Translations under genes and position numbers: made by a program | The notes under the pieces: generated by a model | Databases searched by the model: none | What the model saw: only the letters and a program-made list of their open reading frames with translations | Told to the model about the DNA's origin: nothing | Part shown: positions 9,001 through 13,650 of the stretch, one piece after another | How the letters are laid out: every line of letters begins with the position of its first letter | Numbering within the stretch: position 1 is the stretch's first letter | Source: Candidatus Lindowbacteria bacterium RIFCSPLOWO2_12_FULL_62_27 | Lineage (GTDB): Bacteria > Lindowbacteria > 2-12-FULL-62-27 | DNA: 40,189 nt | Direction: 5' to 3' | NCBI GenBank assembly: GCA_001784175.1 | Contig: MFPR01000038.1 | Location: 1-40,189, forward strand

Positions 9001-10623
9001 CTGAAGATGCCCGGAATCGATGACGGTCGTGTACGTGTCCGCATTCGCCGTGGCCGCGCCGTTTCGCCACTGAACGTCCGACGAAGGGAAATGCACGATC
9101 ATGCTGTCGCTCCATACCGTGTCGCCGTACGGGTCGGTCGCGTCCACGTACTGGAAGAAAACGCTGTCGCCCTCCTTGACGTACAAAAGCCCGTTGTTCT
9201 CCCCGCCCCCGATCGCTTCGCTGGCCGTCAGCGGAAGGCCCGTTCCGGTGTCACGGAACGGGATCGAAAACCCGGTCAGGCCCGTCGCGATCTCCGTCAG
9301 CGTCCACGTCTCCGTGTCGCCGCCCAGCTTCGAGTAGACCGTCACCGTCACATTGTCCTGCGTGCCCGCGGCGGCGTTCTGGTCCGTGTCGTGCACCTGC
9401 AAATACAGGCGCGTGCCGGCGTAAACGGTCGTCGTGTCGCCGCCCGACACCGAGATCACGCGGGCCTTGGCGTGCGTCTGAATATATAGGTAGGCGTAGC
9501 CCGTACAAAATGCGTCCTTGTACTGGATCACGTGCTGCGAACTGTCCGTGACCGCGTACGTCCATGTGTCCCCCAGGGCGGACTGCGTGTACAGCCCGAT
9601 CACCGACGAGCAAACGCCGCCGACGAAGAATGCCTCGGACCGCCGCGACCCCCGAGACCCGCTCGTGTCCCGCAGGTCGCCGCTCTGGTAGAAGAAGGAG
9701 TTCGTGTCGTTCAAAAGTACATTTGAAAACGCAAAGGGGCCGAACGTGTCGGCCGAATAATCCTGGACGACCGTGTCGAACCCCTCCCACGGGTCGAAAA
9801 ACCACAGGTCCTGCTCCGACGACACCACATACCGGCCCACCGCCGTCACCGCCACCGTGAAGGTGTCGTTCATGTACACGGTTTTGACGAGGGGCGCCAC
9901 GTGAAAGATCATCCGCTCATGCGGCGAAGACGTCGTGTGCGGCCGGCTGTCGCTCACGGCGCCGCCGGTGTCGATCTCGAAATTGCCGGCGTCCGTGTCC
10001 GCATTGATGCCCGCGCCCGCGCGCCAGGTCGTACTCCGCCGGCGGCCCGGCAAACGGATCACGACGCTCCGAGACGACAGCGCTTGCCGCAGAATACCCG
10101 TGCCGTACGTGCTCTGGATCGCGATCTCGTCCATGTCAATCGTGACGTCGTTCACCCACTCAAGCTGCAGGCGCTGGGAGGTGCCGATCGCGTTGTTGAT
10201 CAACAACTCGTCGGCCGCATCGAAAACGCCGTCCCGGGTGGCGGCCAAGTCCCCGTCGCCGCCGGTGATGCCGGTGGTCTTGCCGTATTCGTTTGTTTGC
10301 ACTGTGTTCGCGTCCGCCACATCGCTGTCATGCACCAAATACCAGCCAAACGGTGGAATCACGTCAACACCGCCGGCGTCCAAGTCCGGATCCTCGCCGA
10401 CGCCCACCTGGCCCCCGGTGCCGTTCACTTCCAACTGCATCCCAGTCAAATCCACCGTGTCCTTCGTCGGATTGTAGATCTCAATATATTGCCCGTCCGC
10501 GTCCACCGTCGTCGGCGGCTGCGCATACAACCGGCTCATCACCAGCGTGTCCGACATGAGAAGCGCCCAAGCCCGTTCCGGACACCCGGCCACCGCCCAG
10601 ACAGACAGGAGTCCCGCCACCAT
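1..10623 (-). CDS. Giant secreted surface protein with lamin-tail domains and Ig/FN3-like repeats (3' end outside window)
   Basis: The frame is open from ATG 10623 to the left edge (3541 codons), and no stop is seen in the frame. A short hydrophobic N terminus (MVAGLLSVWAVAG) resembles a signal peptide, although it lacks basic residues. A lamin-tail domain follows (about 10510-10060; YIEIYNPTKDTVDLTG, then VIPPFGWYLVHD). Next come nine Asp-rich beta-domains (about 9480-6000), two Ig-like units, and a second lamin-tail domain (about 5055-4560; VTINEFLIN, QFVELINAYESDTVDISQW). From about 4250 to the edge it is mainly Ig/FN3-like repeats carrying the signature YYWRVRAIDDLGN. It is very rich in Asp and Thr. 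Lamin-tail domains in bacteria are known from secreted or surface proteins; adhesion or matrix structure is inferred. The start has only a weak AGG just upstream; a purine-rich tract lies farther away. The C terminus, and hence any sorting domain, is not visible. Confidence 0.9.
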   Translation of the reverse strand, partial: MVAGLLSVWAVAGCPERAWALLMSDTLVMSRLYAQPPTTVDADGQYIEIYNPTKDTVDLTGMQLEVNGTGGQVGVGEDPDLDAGGVDVIPPFGWYLVHDSDVADANTVQTNEYGKTTGITGGDGDLAATRDGVFDAADELLINNAIGTSQRLQLEWVNDVTIDMDEIAIQSTYGTGILRQALSSRSVVIRLPGRRRSTTWRAGAGINADTDAGNFEIDTGGAVSDSRPHTTSSPHERMIFHVAPLVKTVYMNDTFTVAVTAVGRYVVSSEQDLWFFDPWEGFDTVVQDYSADTFGPFAFSNVLLNDTNSFFYQSGDLRDTSGSRGSRRSEAFFVGGVCSSVIGLYTQSALGDTWTYAVTDSSQHVIQYKDAFCTGYAYLYIQTHAKARVISVSGGDTTTVYAGTRLYLQVHDTDQNAAAGTQDNVTVTVYSKLGGDTETWTLTEIATGLTGFSIPFRDTGTGLPLTASEAIGGGENNGLLYVKEGDSVFFQYVDATDPYGDTVWSDSMIVHFPSSDVQWRNGAATANADTYTTVIDSGHLQVTDPDANVDFSAADTIRVTVRNAETGDSLTYVLTENAAASGIFTAPGLPIVFSNTGPIPSSFADRILLVGHKDSITVIYNDLWDNIGGDGSDTSQDSATVYNRQEASGVVLYEDASFIDDVDTFQTRDLMYIAVFDTDENRDPFQKDTMVVVVRTGNVPLGGGAQGLVLDTESYTLTESTDTSGEFRSVAITLTDTEYPSVGDGRLSWGRTDTLFVRYDDVDPNSTDTSIDTAVAVEITTGGTVRFYWESDYTGVTDTYYTRSDSAYIEVSDTDENWNPQSKDTISVTVAAVDDQGTLEFDTETVILTESGETTGIFRSAGLPLSDRIVAALADGTLTVGGTDVIRVSYQDHNAPSDVASDTALGNRLPTTGSARWVRDLSGREDADSVWLGDSGGVWIEVIDTDANLHPNRLDTVAVRVLNVQTQDSEVFTLTEEGETAGIFIGRGLPVLLTKGNTGPVAGNYHIQGTWGDSLTVFYGDSFPGSGGQTTVQDTLHIHDTTPVVLFKSAAFDNTDTYTTGASIYLQVEHMSANVDFRRRDTVSVIVYGYQRKDTERWELTETTDSSLIFRTNINPLPSSTNTNDSTGNSGKLFVAANDIITVYYTDPFTSTLNSQDSANISLIDDGQITMVAPDSTTLDTFPAGRQYLYIRVQDLDQNKADTYADTLSIHVESALGGDSETFLVTEISATAGIFDATLWVTTDTAFGQAVGNGALWVTKGDTLRAFYYDPDDPTDSGFDTTPVIWESGVTRFITSAGADVSVYTLFDSLYIEVSDANANRRPTNFVETVTVTVYNYGVGDTETLVLTATGDVSIVFRSDSLPTSNYLGNGANNRTLLTGINDSVVVRYIDVYDAPDVAEDSASIGDTSIGAEIGLFDKDSGVDLTDTFMARSDSVYIQVIDTDENKDPRALDTVTVTIYVSDTSGLVRDTETRVLTESGAASGVFRSVALNFTDTFISPTPLNGLLEVRKHDTLHVTYTDQSSASDTNVDTALIKFVALSNPAQPRDGHETTNVTLLVRWRPDDDSPQVDSYAVEVSKTTGFSSIIFADTIDGGQTSDTLSGLYNDTYYWRVRAIDYLGNFGASSDTWGFLIDTDVNQVTLSAPADLHETTNMSPVLEWTAVPDSSGVDSYVLELARSTFFSTTVFADTVNSTRTNDTVTGLSSDSYAWRVRGIDNLGNIGANSASRTIVLDILSPRITKIADSSLSNGQSVVNEDTYVLIYLYDTGSGFDGTGTAVLKWSGAFSSEANMTLSKVGTDTWAAEGILPLGTLTTTGQVTFWVIAQDDNGNGSLTSALSPTYLTSDPAVITVFVNTVTINEFLINDGTTDWNNDGNAGGNDQFVELINAYESDTVDISQWMIDDDGGAAGVGCSFPIGTTLGPRMIVTVYQSLAAYRYNVDGTVRDTFTMSGTWSALDNSEGGNQTLEEDRVRILNKNSQVIVFQDYNRSEDDSGANRSWARLLDGWPTPNLRTGDDMFAWPTPGNTNRTGDVDTGPTNSAMEFIFNSTGPDTGARLDTASVTVAVRDPNGYLVADFGDLGETIVLSLTNGITTSPDSMIYNISDNGTKTVSVTFSTDALGETLTISYLKMSRWTAAPLVVKAVSPSDGFETTSRQMTFTWKASGADTFTWQLSKTAAFTTIVDSAVDTKVATLKKNLPDPDTYYWRVIARAANQYPTYNKYETMAIKGLVYDTVVNQVSLSQPANGHETSVIDIVASWTAVVDSVGVDSYALEVSKNTAFTAMAFTDTVDGTRTSDTITGLYNDTYYWRVRAIDDLANYGAYSATRGFVTDTIVNQVTQSLPADGHETTATGIVLGWTPNADSVGVDSYALEVSKNTGFTSMAFTDTVDGTRTNDTATSLYNDTYYWRVRAVDDLANGGPYSATRGFVTDTIVNQAALSQPAAGHETSVIDFLVSWTAVSDSVGVDSYAVEVSKTTAFTAMAFTDTIDGGQASDTVTGLYNDTYYWRLRVIDDLGNGGPYSDTRGFVTDTIVNQVSLSQPADAHETTVNNVVASWAAVSDSVGVDSYAVEVSKNTGFTALAFTDTVEGTRTSDTATGLYNDTYYWRVRAIDDLGNGGPYSDTRGFITDTIVNQVSLSQPSDGHETSVINILVSWTANADSVGVDSYAVEVSKLTAFTSMAFADTIEGTQTSDTVTGLYNDTYYWRVRAVDDLANGGAYSATRGFVTDTIVNQSSLSQPATGHETTAIDILVSWTAVIDSVGVDSYAVEVSKTTAFTAIAFTDTIDGGQASDTVTGLYNDTYFWRVRAVDDLGNGGPYSDTRGFVTDTIVNQTVLSQPADGHETTANNVVVSWAATADSVGVDSYAVEISKTTAFTSFAFTDTVEGTWTNDTATGLYNDTYYWRVRALDDLGNGGVFSSTRGFITDTIVNQVQLSTPVANHETNVGRVVATWSAVTDSVGVDSYAVEVARTAAFTGPVFTDTIDGSQTTDTLTGLSSDSFYWRIRAIDDLGNGGPYAALGAFVVDTVNPRLTKFADTSVQHGDTRGNVDARVFIYVYDTGVGFDGTGTATLYYNGVLTGSVLMSKKDNASGTWTFEATLPLGSVSDSGKAHFWFGITDDVNNDSYSSSLSPYVTFEDSATLQVDVTDSIVIVIPAENHETRVATITVTGNSNGGAADTVQIWIDGGDTATNTHTSAGLWSVSGIPLRDKGAQVLVSRLFILGTLRTSDTLTNIVYDTTHPRISEYGETSLRHGHVVNAADTRVFLLLTDTGSGFDGGGTVTLYYNGAVAGSALMSEYDSSGGAWRVEETVPLSAVAKTGKVHFWIGARDDVNNDSLSSALSPYLSKTDSATVTVVAGETIAISLPADDHETTAASFTLRGTSSGSASDTVLVTVNGADSLTATHSGAGVWSATGVSLQDVGGESVVARLFVLGGYYSRAEDTITVRYDTTHPRLSALGDTSAQSGWLVDPADTRVFGYLFDSGAGIDGSGTVTLYWNGPITGSAAMSEKNAGNGTWPIEATLPLGSVTRSGKVHFWLGGVDD
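1627..4002 (-). repeat. Tandem array of exact 297-bp coding repeats
   Basis: The conserved codons for YYWRVRA recur at 1627, 1924, 2221, 2518, 2815, 3112, 3409 and 3706, every interval being exactly 297 bp (99 residues). Units three apart resemble each other most: the GGQASDTVTGLYNDTY version occurs in the units at 2221 and 3112, and the VDDLAN version in those at 2518 and 3409. This points to an 891-bp higher-order unit. The next unit toward the N terminus is 309 bp away and more divergent. Each unit reads as one Ig/FN3-like beta-sandwich ending in DTRGFVTDTIVNQ followed by HETT. Confidence 0.9.
6000..9480 (-). repeat. Nine diverged copies of an Asp-rich beta-domain (DxDxN ... LTE ... GxF)
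   Basis: Nine segments of roughly 100-130 residues share one pattern: a strand ending in V-x-D-T-D-x-N, a strand like DTVTVTV, a D-x-E-x-x-x-LTE motif, then GIFRS, and finally a GDTLxVxYxDP strand. Clear examples start with QVHDTDQN, QVTDPDAN, AVFDTDEN, EVSDTDEN, EVIDTDAN and QVIDTDEN. Three further copies (QVEHMSAN, RVQDLDQN, EVSDANAN) have lost part of the acidic motif. The clustered Asp and Asn suggest calcium binding, but that is inference. I do not recognise a named family with certainty. Confidence 0.75.
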
Positions 10624-10638
10624 CGGCCTATAGTATTT

Positions 10639-10677
10639 CCTCTCCCCTCCTCGCGGGGTAAGAAAGTGAATAGCTGC
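10639..10677 (-). repeat. Decayed half of a CCTCTCCC palindromic element next to the giant gene start
   Basis: The sequence CCTCTCCCC, a GC-rich centre and the tail GTGAATAGCTGC match the right half of the intact element at 30250-30290 (CCTCTCCCCCC, then GTGAATAGTTGC). The right arm has lost its complementarity. On the coding strand its left arm provides the purine-rich tract GAGGAGGGGAGAGG upstream of ATG 10623, though at more than the usual Shine-Dalgarno distance. Confidence 0.55.
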
Positions 10678-10728
10678 AAGAAACGCATTTAGTAATATAC
10701 GGTTATTTATATACATATAATAATAGGG

Positions 10729-10748
10729 TTTGCAAAAACTGTACCTGT
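10729..10748 (-). promoter_or_regulatory. Candidate sigma-54 promoter of the giant gene
   Basis: The minus strand reads CAGGTACAGTTTTTGCAA, with GG and GC separated by exactly 10 bases as required for -24/-12 promoters. Compared with TGGCAC-N5-TTGC it keeps GG, AC and TTGC. Transcription would start near 10720, giving a leader of about 97 nt. A sigma-54 activator gene lies just upstream on the same strand. An overlapping sigma-70 reading is also possible (TTGCAA at 10730-10735, 18 bp, TATAAA at 10706-10711). Confidence 0.5.
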
Positions 10749-10787
10749 ATTAGGACTGTGGTTTAATTAGTTGATAATGAAGATATT

Positions 10788-10944
10788 AGATGCCATCATG
10801 GTCTGCATGGTTCATTTCTGGCATCTGAAGTGAAGCCTGGTTGATAAATATTTCTCTATTCAGAAAGTTGTCGTGGATTTTCCCCTATGAAAAGTTCAGA
10901 AACAAGCATGCAGGCATCGAACAGCATAATCTGATCACGGCATC
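10788..10944. promoter_or_regulatory. Possible upstream activator sites (GATGCC/GGCATC)
   Basis: A perfect 8-bp inverted repeat, AGATGCCA (10788-10795) and TGGCATCT (10819-10826), has half-site centres 31 bp apart, about three helical turns. The core GGCATC recurs at 10913-10918 and 10939-10944. The inverted repeat sits roughly 70-105 bp upstream of the inferred sigma-54 transcription start, the usual range for activator binding. Binding by the neighbouring activator is inferred from position only. Confidence 0.35.
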
Positions 10945-11148
10945 CGAATCGAAGGGCAAATCGCCATTGCGGCGGAGGAATAGGAATATTCTATTATTAT
11001 TAGATGTTGTGTCTATTACGACACAGCCAAAAAATCCGGTTGCAAAAATCGATGGCATGAGGGCGGCGTTGTGAGAAATAATTCTCTATACATGCGCCGA
11101 ACTTATCATGAGCGCCGGACAGTTGATGTCACGGAACGGATGCGGAAA

Positions 11149-11229
11149 GATTATTTGTTATTGGTCATTTGTTGTTTTCTATTTGTTATTTGGAAATATC
11201 CAATAACCAATAACAAATGACAAATAATC
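11149..11229. repeat. 81-nt interrupted inverted repeat of TATTTGT/CCAATAA heptamers
   Basis: The ends are perfect inverted copies (GATTATTTGT and ACAAATAATC). The interior consists of diverged TATTTGT, TATTGG and CATTTGT units that are partly complementary around AAATAT. It resembles short tandem heptamer repeats dispersed in many bacterial genomes. There is no coding potential. Confidence 0.7.
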
Positions 11230-11260
11230 ATTCATGCTTATAGGGTTGCAACATAGGGCC

Positions 11261-11306
11261 GAGTCTAGGCGAGTCTAGGTGCCGGACATAGACTTATAGA
11301 CTTATT
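11261..11306. repeat. AGTCTA short tandem repeats
   Basis: GAGTCTAGGC is followed directly by GAGTCTAGGT, and a few bases later ATAGACTTATAGACTTA repeats the same core on the other strand. The block abuts the stop codon of the sigma-54 activator gene, which itself carries one more AGTCTAT. Confidence 0.65.
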
Positions 11307-12453
11307 TCATCAGTCTATGCCGTTTCATTCTGAACCGCAGCGTGTCCCGCCGGATGCCCAGTATTCTCGCCGCCTCCGATTGGTTTCCCTCCGCCAGCTT
11401 CAGCGCCGCCTTGATCCGGTCCTTCTCGAATCGCGCCACCTGACGGTCCAGGTGCTTCAGGTCCGCCCGCGTCAGGGGGTCACGTCCGTCACCCGAATCC
11501 TCGGCCGGCGTCGGAGACGCCGGCACTTGGGGCGCCGGAGGCGCTGACCCGGCCGGCGGCGCGGGCGCCGCGGGCGCGCCGGGCAAAACGGCAGGGGCGG
11601 AAGGAGCCGGGGACTGGAGGAGGACCGGGGGTTCCTCCTGTATTTTTGCAGTCCCCCGGGGGATATAAATTTCAGGGTCCGCGGTCGGAAGGCGCTCGAC
11701 GCCGGTGATGACTTCCAGCGGCATTTCCTCTGGCCGGATCCGGCCCTCGCTTCGCAGGATCATCACGCGCTCGATGGTGTTCCGAAGCTCCCGGACGTTG
11801 CCGGGCCAGGGGTAGTTCAGCAGAATCTGCTGCGTCTCCTCCGTCACGCCCTCCACCCGCTTGGCCATCTCCCGGTTGAAATGCTCGATGTAGTGCGCCG
11901 CCAGACTCACAACATCCTCCGGACGGCGGCGAAGCGGCGGAATTTCGATCGGGAACACACTGATCCGGTAGAACAAGTCCTCGCGGAACTTCTTGTCCTC
12001 CACCAGCTTCTTCAAGTCCTGGTGCGTTGAGGCGATCAGACGCACGTCCACCTCGATCTCGGCCTCGCCCCCCACCCGCCGGAATCGCCTCTCCTGAATT
12101 ACCCTCAGAAACTTCGCCTGCAAGCCCAAATCCAGCTCCGCCACCTCGTCCAGAAAAAGCGTTCCCCGATGCGCCTGCTCAAAAAGTCCCCGGTGCCGGC
12201 GCTGCGCGCCCGTGAAGGCGCCCGGCTCATAGCCGAACAGCTCCACTTCCAGAAGCGACCCCGGAAAGGCGGCGCAGTTGACGGCCACAAACGGACTCCT
12301 GCGCCGCCCGCTCTGCTCGTGGATCAGCCGCGCCGCCACCTCCTTGCCGCTCCCCGACTCCCCCGTGACCAAAACGGTCGAATCGGTCGGCGCCACCTGC
12401 CGTATCTTCGACTGGACTGCCTTCATGGCGGGACTGGCAAAAATGTATTTCAT
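11302..12453 (-). CDS. Sigma-54-dependent transcriptional activator (AAA+ plus Fis-type HTH, no receiver domain)
   Basis: The 383-residue protein begins directly with the AAA+ domain. It has Walker A GESGSGKE (31-38), the sigma-54 contact loop GAFTGA (78-83), Walker B GTLFLDE (97-103), and the WPGNVRELRN signature of NtrC-type activators. The last about 45 residues form a Fis-type helix-turn-helix (NQSEAARILGIRRDTLRFRMKRH). Known members drive open-complex formation by sigma-54 RNA polymerase with ATP. There is no N-terminal sensor, so control must come through its amount or a partner. A Pro/Ala-rich linker (about 250-330) contains the 46-bp double-hairpin element in frame. It lies upstream of the giant gene on the same strand, and a candidate promoter precedes it. 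Confidence 0.93.
   Translation of the reverse strand: MKYIFASPAMKAVQSKIRQVAPTDSTVLVTGESGSGKEVAARLIHEQSGRRRSPFVAVNCAAFPGSLLEVELFGYEPGAFTGAQRRHRGLFEQAHRGTLFLDEVAELDLGLQAKFLRVIQERRFRRVGGEAEIEVDVRLIASTHQDLKKLVEDKKFREDLFYRISVFPIEIPPLRRRPEDVVSLAAHYIEHFNREMAKRVEGVTEETQQILLNYPWPGNVRELRNTIERVMILRSEGRIRPEEMPLEVITGVERLPTADPEIYIPRGTAKIQEEPPVLLQSPAPSAPAVLPGAPAAPAPPAGSAPPAPQVPASPTPAEDSGDGRDPLTRADLKHLDRQVARFEKDRIKAALKLAEGNQSEAARILGIRRDTLRFRMKRHRLMK
11503..11548 (-). repeat. 46-bp double-hairpin element, copy A (in the sigma-54 activator linker)
   Basis: On the minus strand it reads GTCAGCGCCTCCGGCGCC, then CCAAGT, then GCCGGCGTCTCCGACGCC and GGCC. It contains one short hairpin (GCGCC-TCC-GGCGC) and one perfect 9-bp hairpin (GCCGGCGTC-TCC-GACGCCGGC). 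It is identical over 46 nt to copy C at 26161-26206. Here it is translated as SAPPAPQVPASPTPA. Confidence 0.9.
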
Positions 12454-12497
12454 GCGTAATCCGCCGCGTCACAACGTGAGAATTTTTTCACAGTCCA

Positions 12498-12526
12498 TTT
12501 ATACCACGCCGGCCCGACGGAATCAA
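12498..12526 (-). promoter_or_regulatory. Candidate sigma-70 promoter of the sigma-54 activator gene
   Basis: The minus strand carries TTGATT (12526-12521), a 17-bp spacer and TATAAA (12503-12498). Transcription would begin near 12490, about 37 nt before ATG 12453. The spacing is ideal and both hexamers are close to consensus. Confidence 0.5.
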
Positions 12527-12530
12527 ATCC

Positions 12531-12542
12531 GCCCACGTGGGC
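12531..12542. promoter_or_regulatory. 12-bp perfect palindrome upstream of the phospholipase D-like gene
   Basis: GCCCACGTGGGC is a perfect palindrome six bases before ATG 12549 and just upstream of the divergent activator promoter. It could be an operator, but a chance GC-rich palindrome is also possible. Confidence 0.3.
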
Positions 12543-12548
12543 TTGCAT

Positions 12549-13643
12549 ATGCGCGTGAAAAAATCTACCCTCGACCGCGTTCCCATGCGTGACAACGTTC
12601 TATGGATCGCTCTGTCTTTCTGCGCCCTCTTCGCCGCACTGTCCCGGCCGGCCGCGGCCGGGTCAGCGCCTCCGGCGCCGGCCGACTCCGCCGTGGCCGT
12701 TCTGAACCGGGAGTATCTGCCGGCGGTGCTTGACATGATCGGCGACGCCCGGCGGAGCGTCCGGATCATCCAGTACGAGTATGTGTCGTATGGTGCCGTC
12801 CGGGAAATCGAAAAGGCGATTCTGGCCGCCGCCCGCAGAGGCGTGTCCGTCCGGATGCTCGTCGACGACTCGGTCCGCGCCAGCCGGAAAAACGTTGAGT
12901 GGCTGGCCAAAAAAGGCATCGACGTCAAACTGGACGAGACGCGCGAGTACCGGGAGCCCGGCGACAGGACAACGCATGCCAAGATGATTCTGGTCGACCA
13001 TCAACGCGTGATGGTCGGGTCGACCAATTTCAGCGACAAGTCGATCTCCGACAATAATGAGGCCAATGTGCGGCTCGACCATCCGGCAGCGGCGAAGGCG
13101 GCGGGCGCCTACTTCGACGAGCTGTGGAACGATGCATCGAAAGAGCCGGCCGTTTCGCCGTTTCGATCGGCGGACGTCGACCTGATATTCAACCGGCAGT
13201 ACTTGCCGGCCGTCACGCAACTCTTTCAAACCGCGAAACGGCGGGTATACGTTGTTCTCTACGGCGCCAATGTCGGCCGCCCAGGGTCATCGGTCCGGGA
13301 ATTGATCGACGCGCTGGCGAGTGCCGTGCGGCGGGACGTGGATGTGAGAGTGATTCTGGACAAATCCGGCGGATCTTTCGCCGAAAAGACGCTGAAGTTC
13401 AGTCAGGAGGCGGCCGGCGCGATGGAGAAGGCCGGAGTCGCCGTGAAATTCGATTCCGAAGAGGTGATCACCCACGCCAAGGTGCTGGTGGTGGACGACG
13501 CGGTCGTGGTGGGCGGAACCAACTGGGGATACGGGCCATTGCATGAGTACAATGACATCAACGTGATCGTCCGCCGGCCGGATGTCGTCGGGCGTTTCGC
13601 GGAACGGTTTCTGGCGATGTGGAAGGGAGATCAGCGGTTTTAA
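12549..13643 (+). CDS. Secreted phospholipase D-like protein with two HKD motifs
   Basis: The protein has 364 residues from ATG 12549, or 352 from ATG 12585, which places a signal peptide (MRDNVLWIALSFCALFAALS) at the very N terminus; neither start has a clear ribosome binding site. Two HxKxxxxD motifs are present, THAKMILVDHQ (His about 143) and THAKVLVVDDA (His about 309), each followed by GSTN or GGTN. This is the usual arrangement of phospholipase D superfamily enzymes, in which both His form one active site for phosphodiester transfer or hydrolysis. The substrate (phospholipid or nucleic acid) cannot be told. A shortened copy of the 46-bp element encodes the Ala/Pro stretch after the signal peptide. 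The gene is convergent with the GYF_2-like gene, with only 7 nt between the stop codons. Confidence 0.88.
   Translation: MRVKKSTLDRVPMRDNVLWIALSFCALFAALSRPAAAGSAPPAPADSAVAVLNREYLPAVLDMIGDARRSVRIIQYEYVSYGAVREIEKAILAAARRGVSVRMLVDDSVRASRKNVEWLAKKGIDVKLDETREYREPGDRTTHAKMILVDHQRVMVGSTNFSDKSISDNNEANVRLDHPAAAKAAGAYFDELWNDASKEPAVSPFRSADVDLIFNRQYLPAVTQLFQTAKRRVYVVLYGANVGRPGSSVRELIDALASAVRRDVDVRVILDKSGGSFAEKTLKFSQEAAGAMEKAGVAVKFDSEEVITHAKVLVVDDAVVVGGTNWGYGPLHEYNDINVIVRRPDVVGRFAERFLAMWKGDQRF
12662..12683 (+). repeat. Double-hairpin element, copy D with 24-nt internal deletion
   Basis: The 22 bases GTCAGCGCCTCCGGCGCC plus GGCC equal the full 46-nt element minus exactly 24 nt, the CCAAGT spacer and most of the second hairpin. 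The loss keeps the reading frame. It is translated as SAPPAPA, the same phase as copy A. Confidence 0.75.
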
Positions 13644-13650
13644 CGTTCGC

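Larger units (their letters stand above)
10624..11301. other. AT-rich 678-bp intergenic region
   Basis: This gap between the sigma-54 activator and the giant gene is much richer in A and T than everything around it. It holds a candidate sigma-54 promoter, a widely spaced inverted repeat, several GGCATC sites, an 81-nt interrupted inverted repeat built from TATTTGT-like heptamers, and AGTCTA-type repeats. A 77-codon frame at 10841-11074 opens with TTG, has no ribosome binding site and resembles nothing known, so I do not call it a gene. Confidence 0.7.

Noticed and set aside
1-10623. Frameshift or pseudogene in the first giant gene
   Set aside because: The minus frame was followed through all domains to the left edge without a stop or a break in domain pattern.
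10841-11074. Small plus-strand frame of 77 codons in the AT-rich gap
   Set aside because: It has a TTG start, no ribosome binding site and no similarity that I recognise. The region is better explained by regulatory sites and repeats.
11044-11075. GG-N10-GC (TGGCATGAGGGCGGC) on the plus strand as a sigma-54 promoter
   Set aside because: It points away from the giant gene toward the 3' end of the activator gene, and no plus-strand gene follows it.
12537-12548. GTG 12537 as start of the phospholipase D-like gene
   Set aside because: It falls within the GCCCACGTGGGC palindrome, lacks a ribosome binding site, and would only lengthen the region ahead of the signal peptide.
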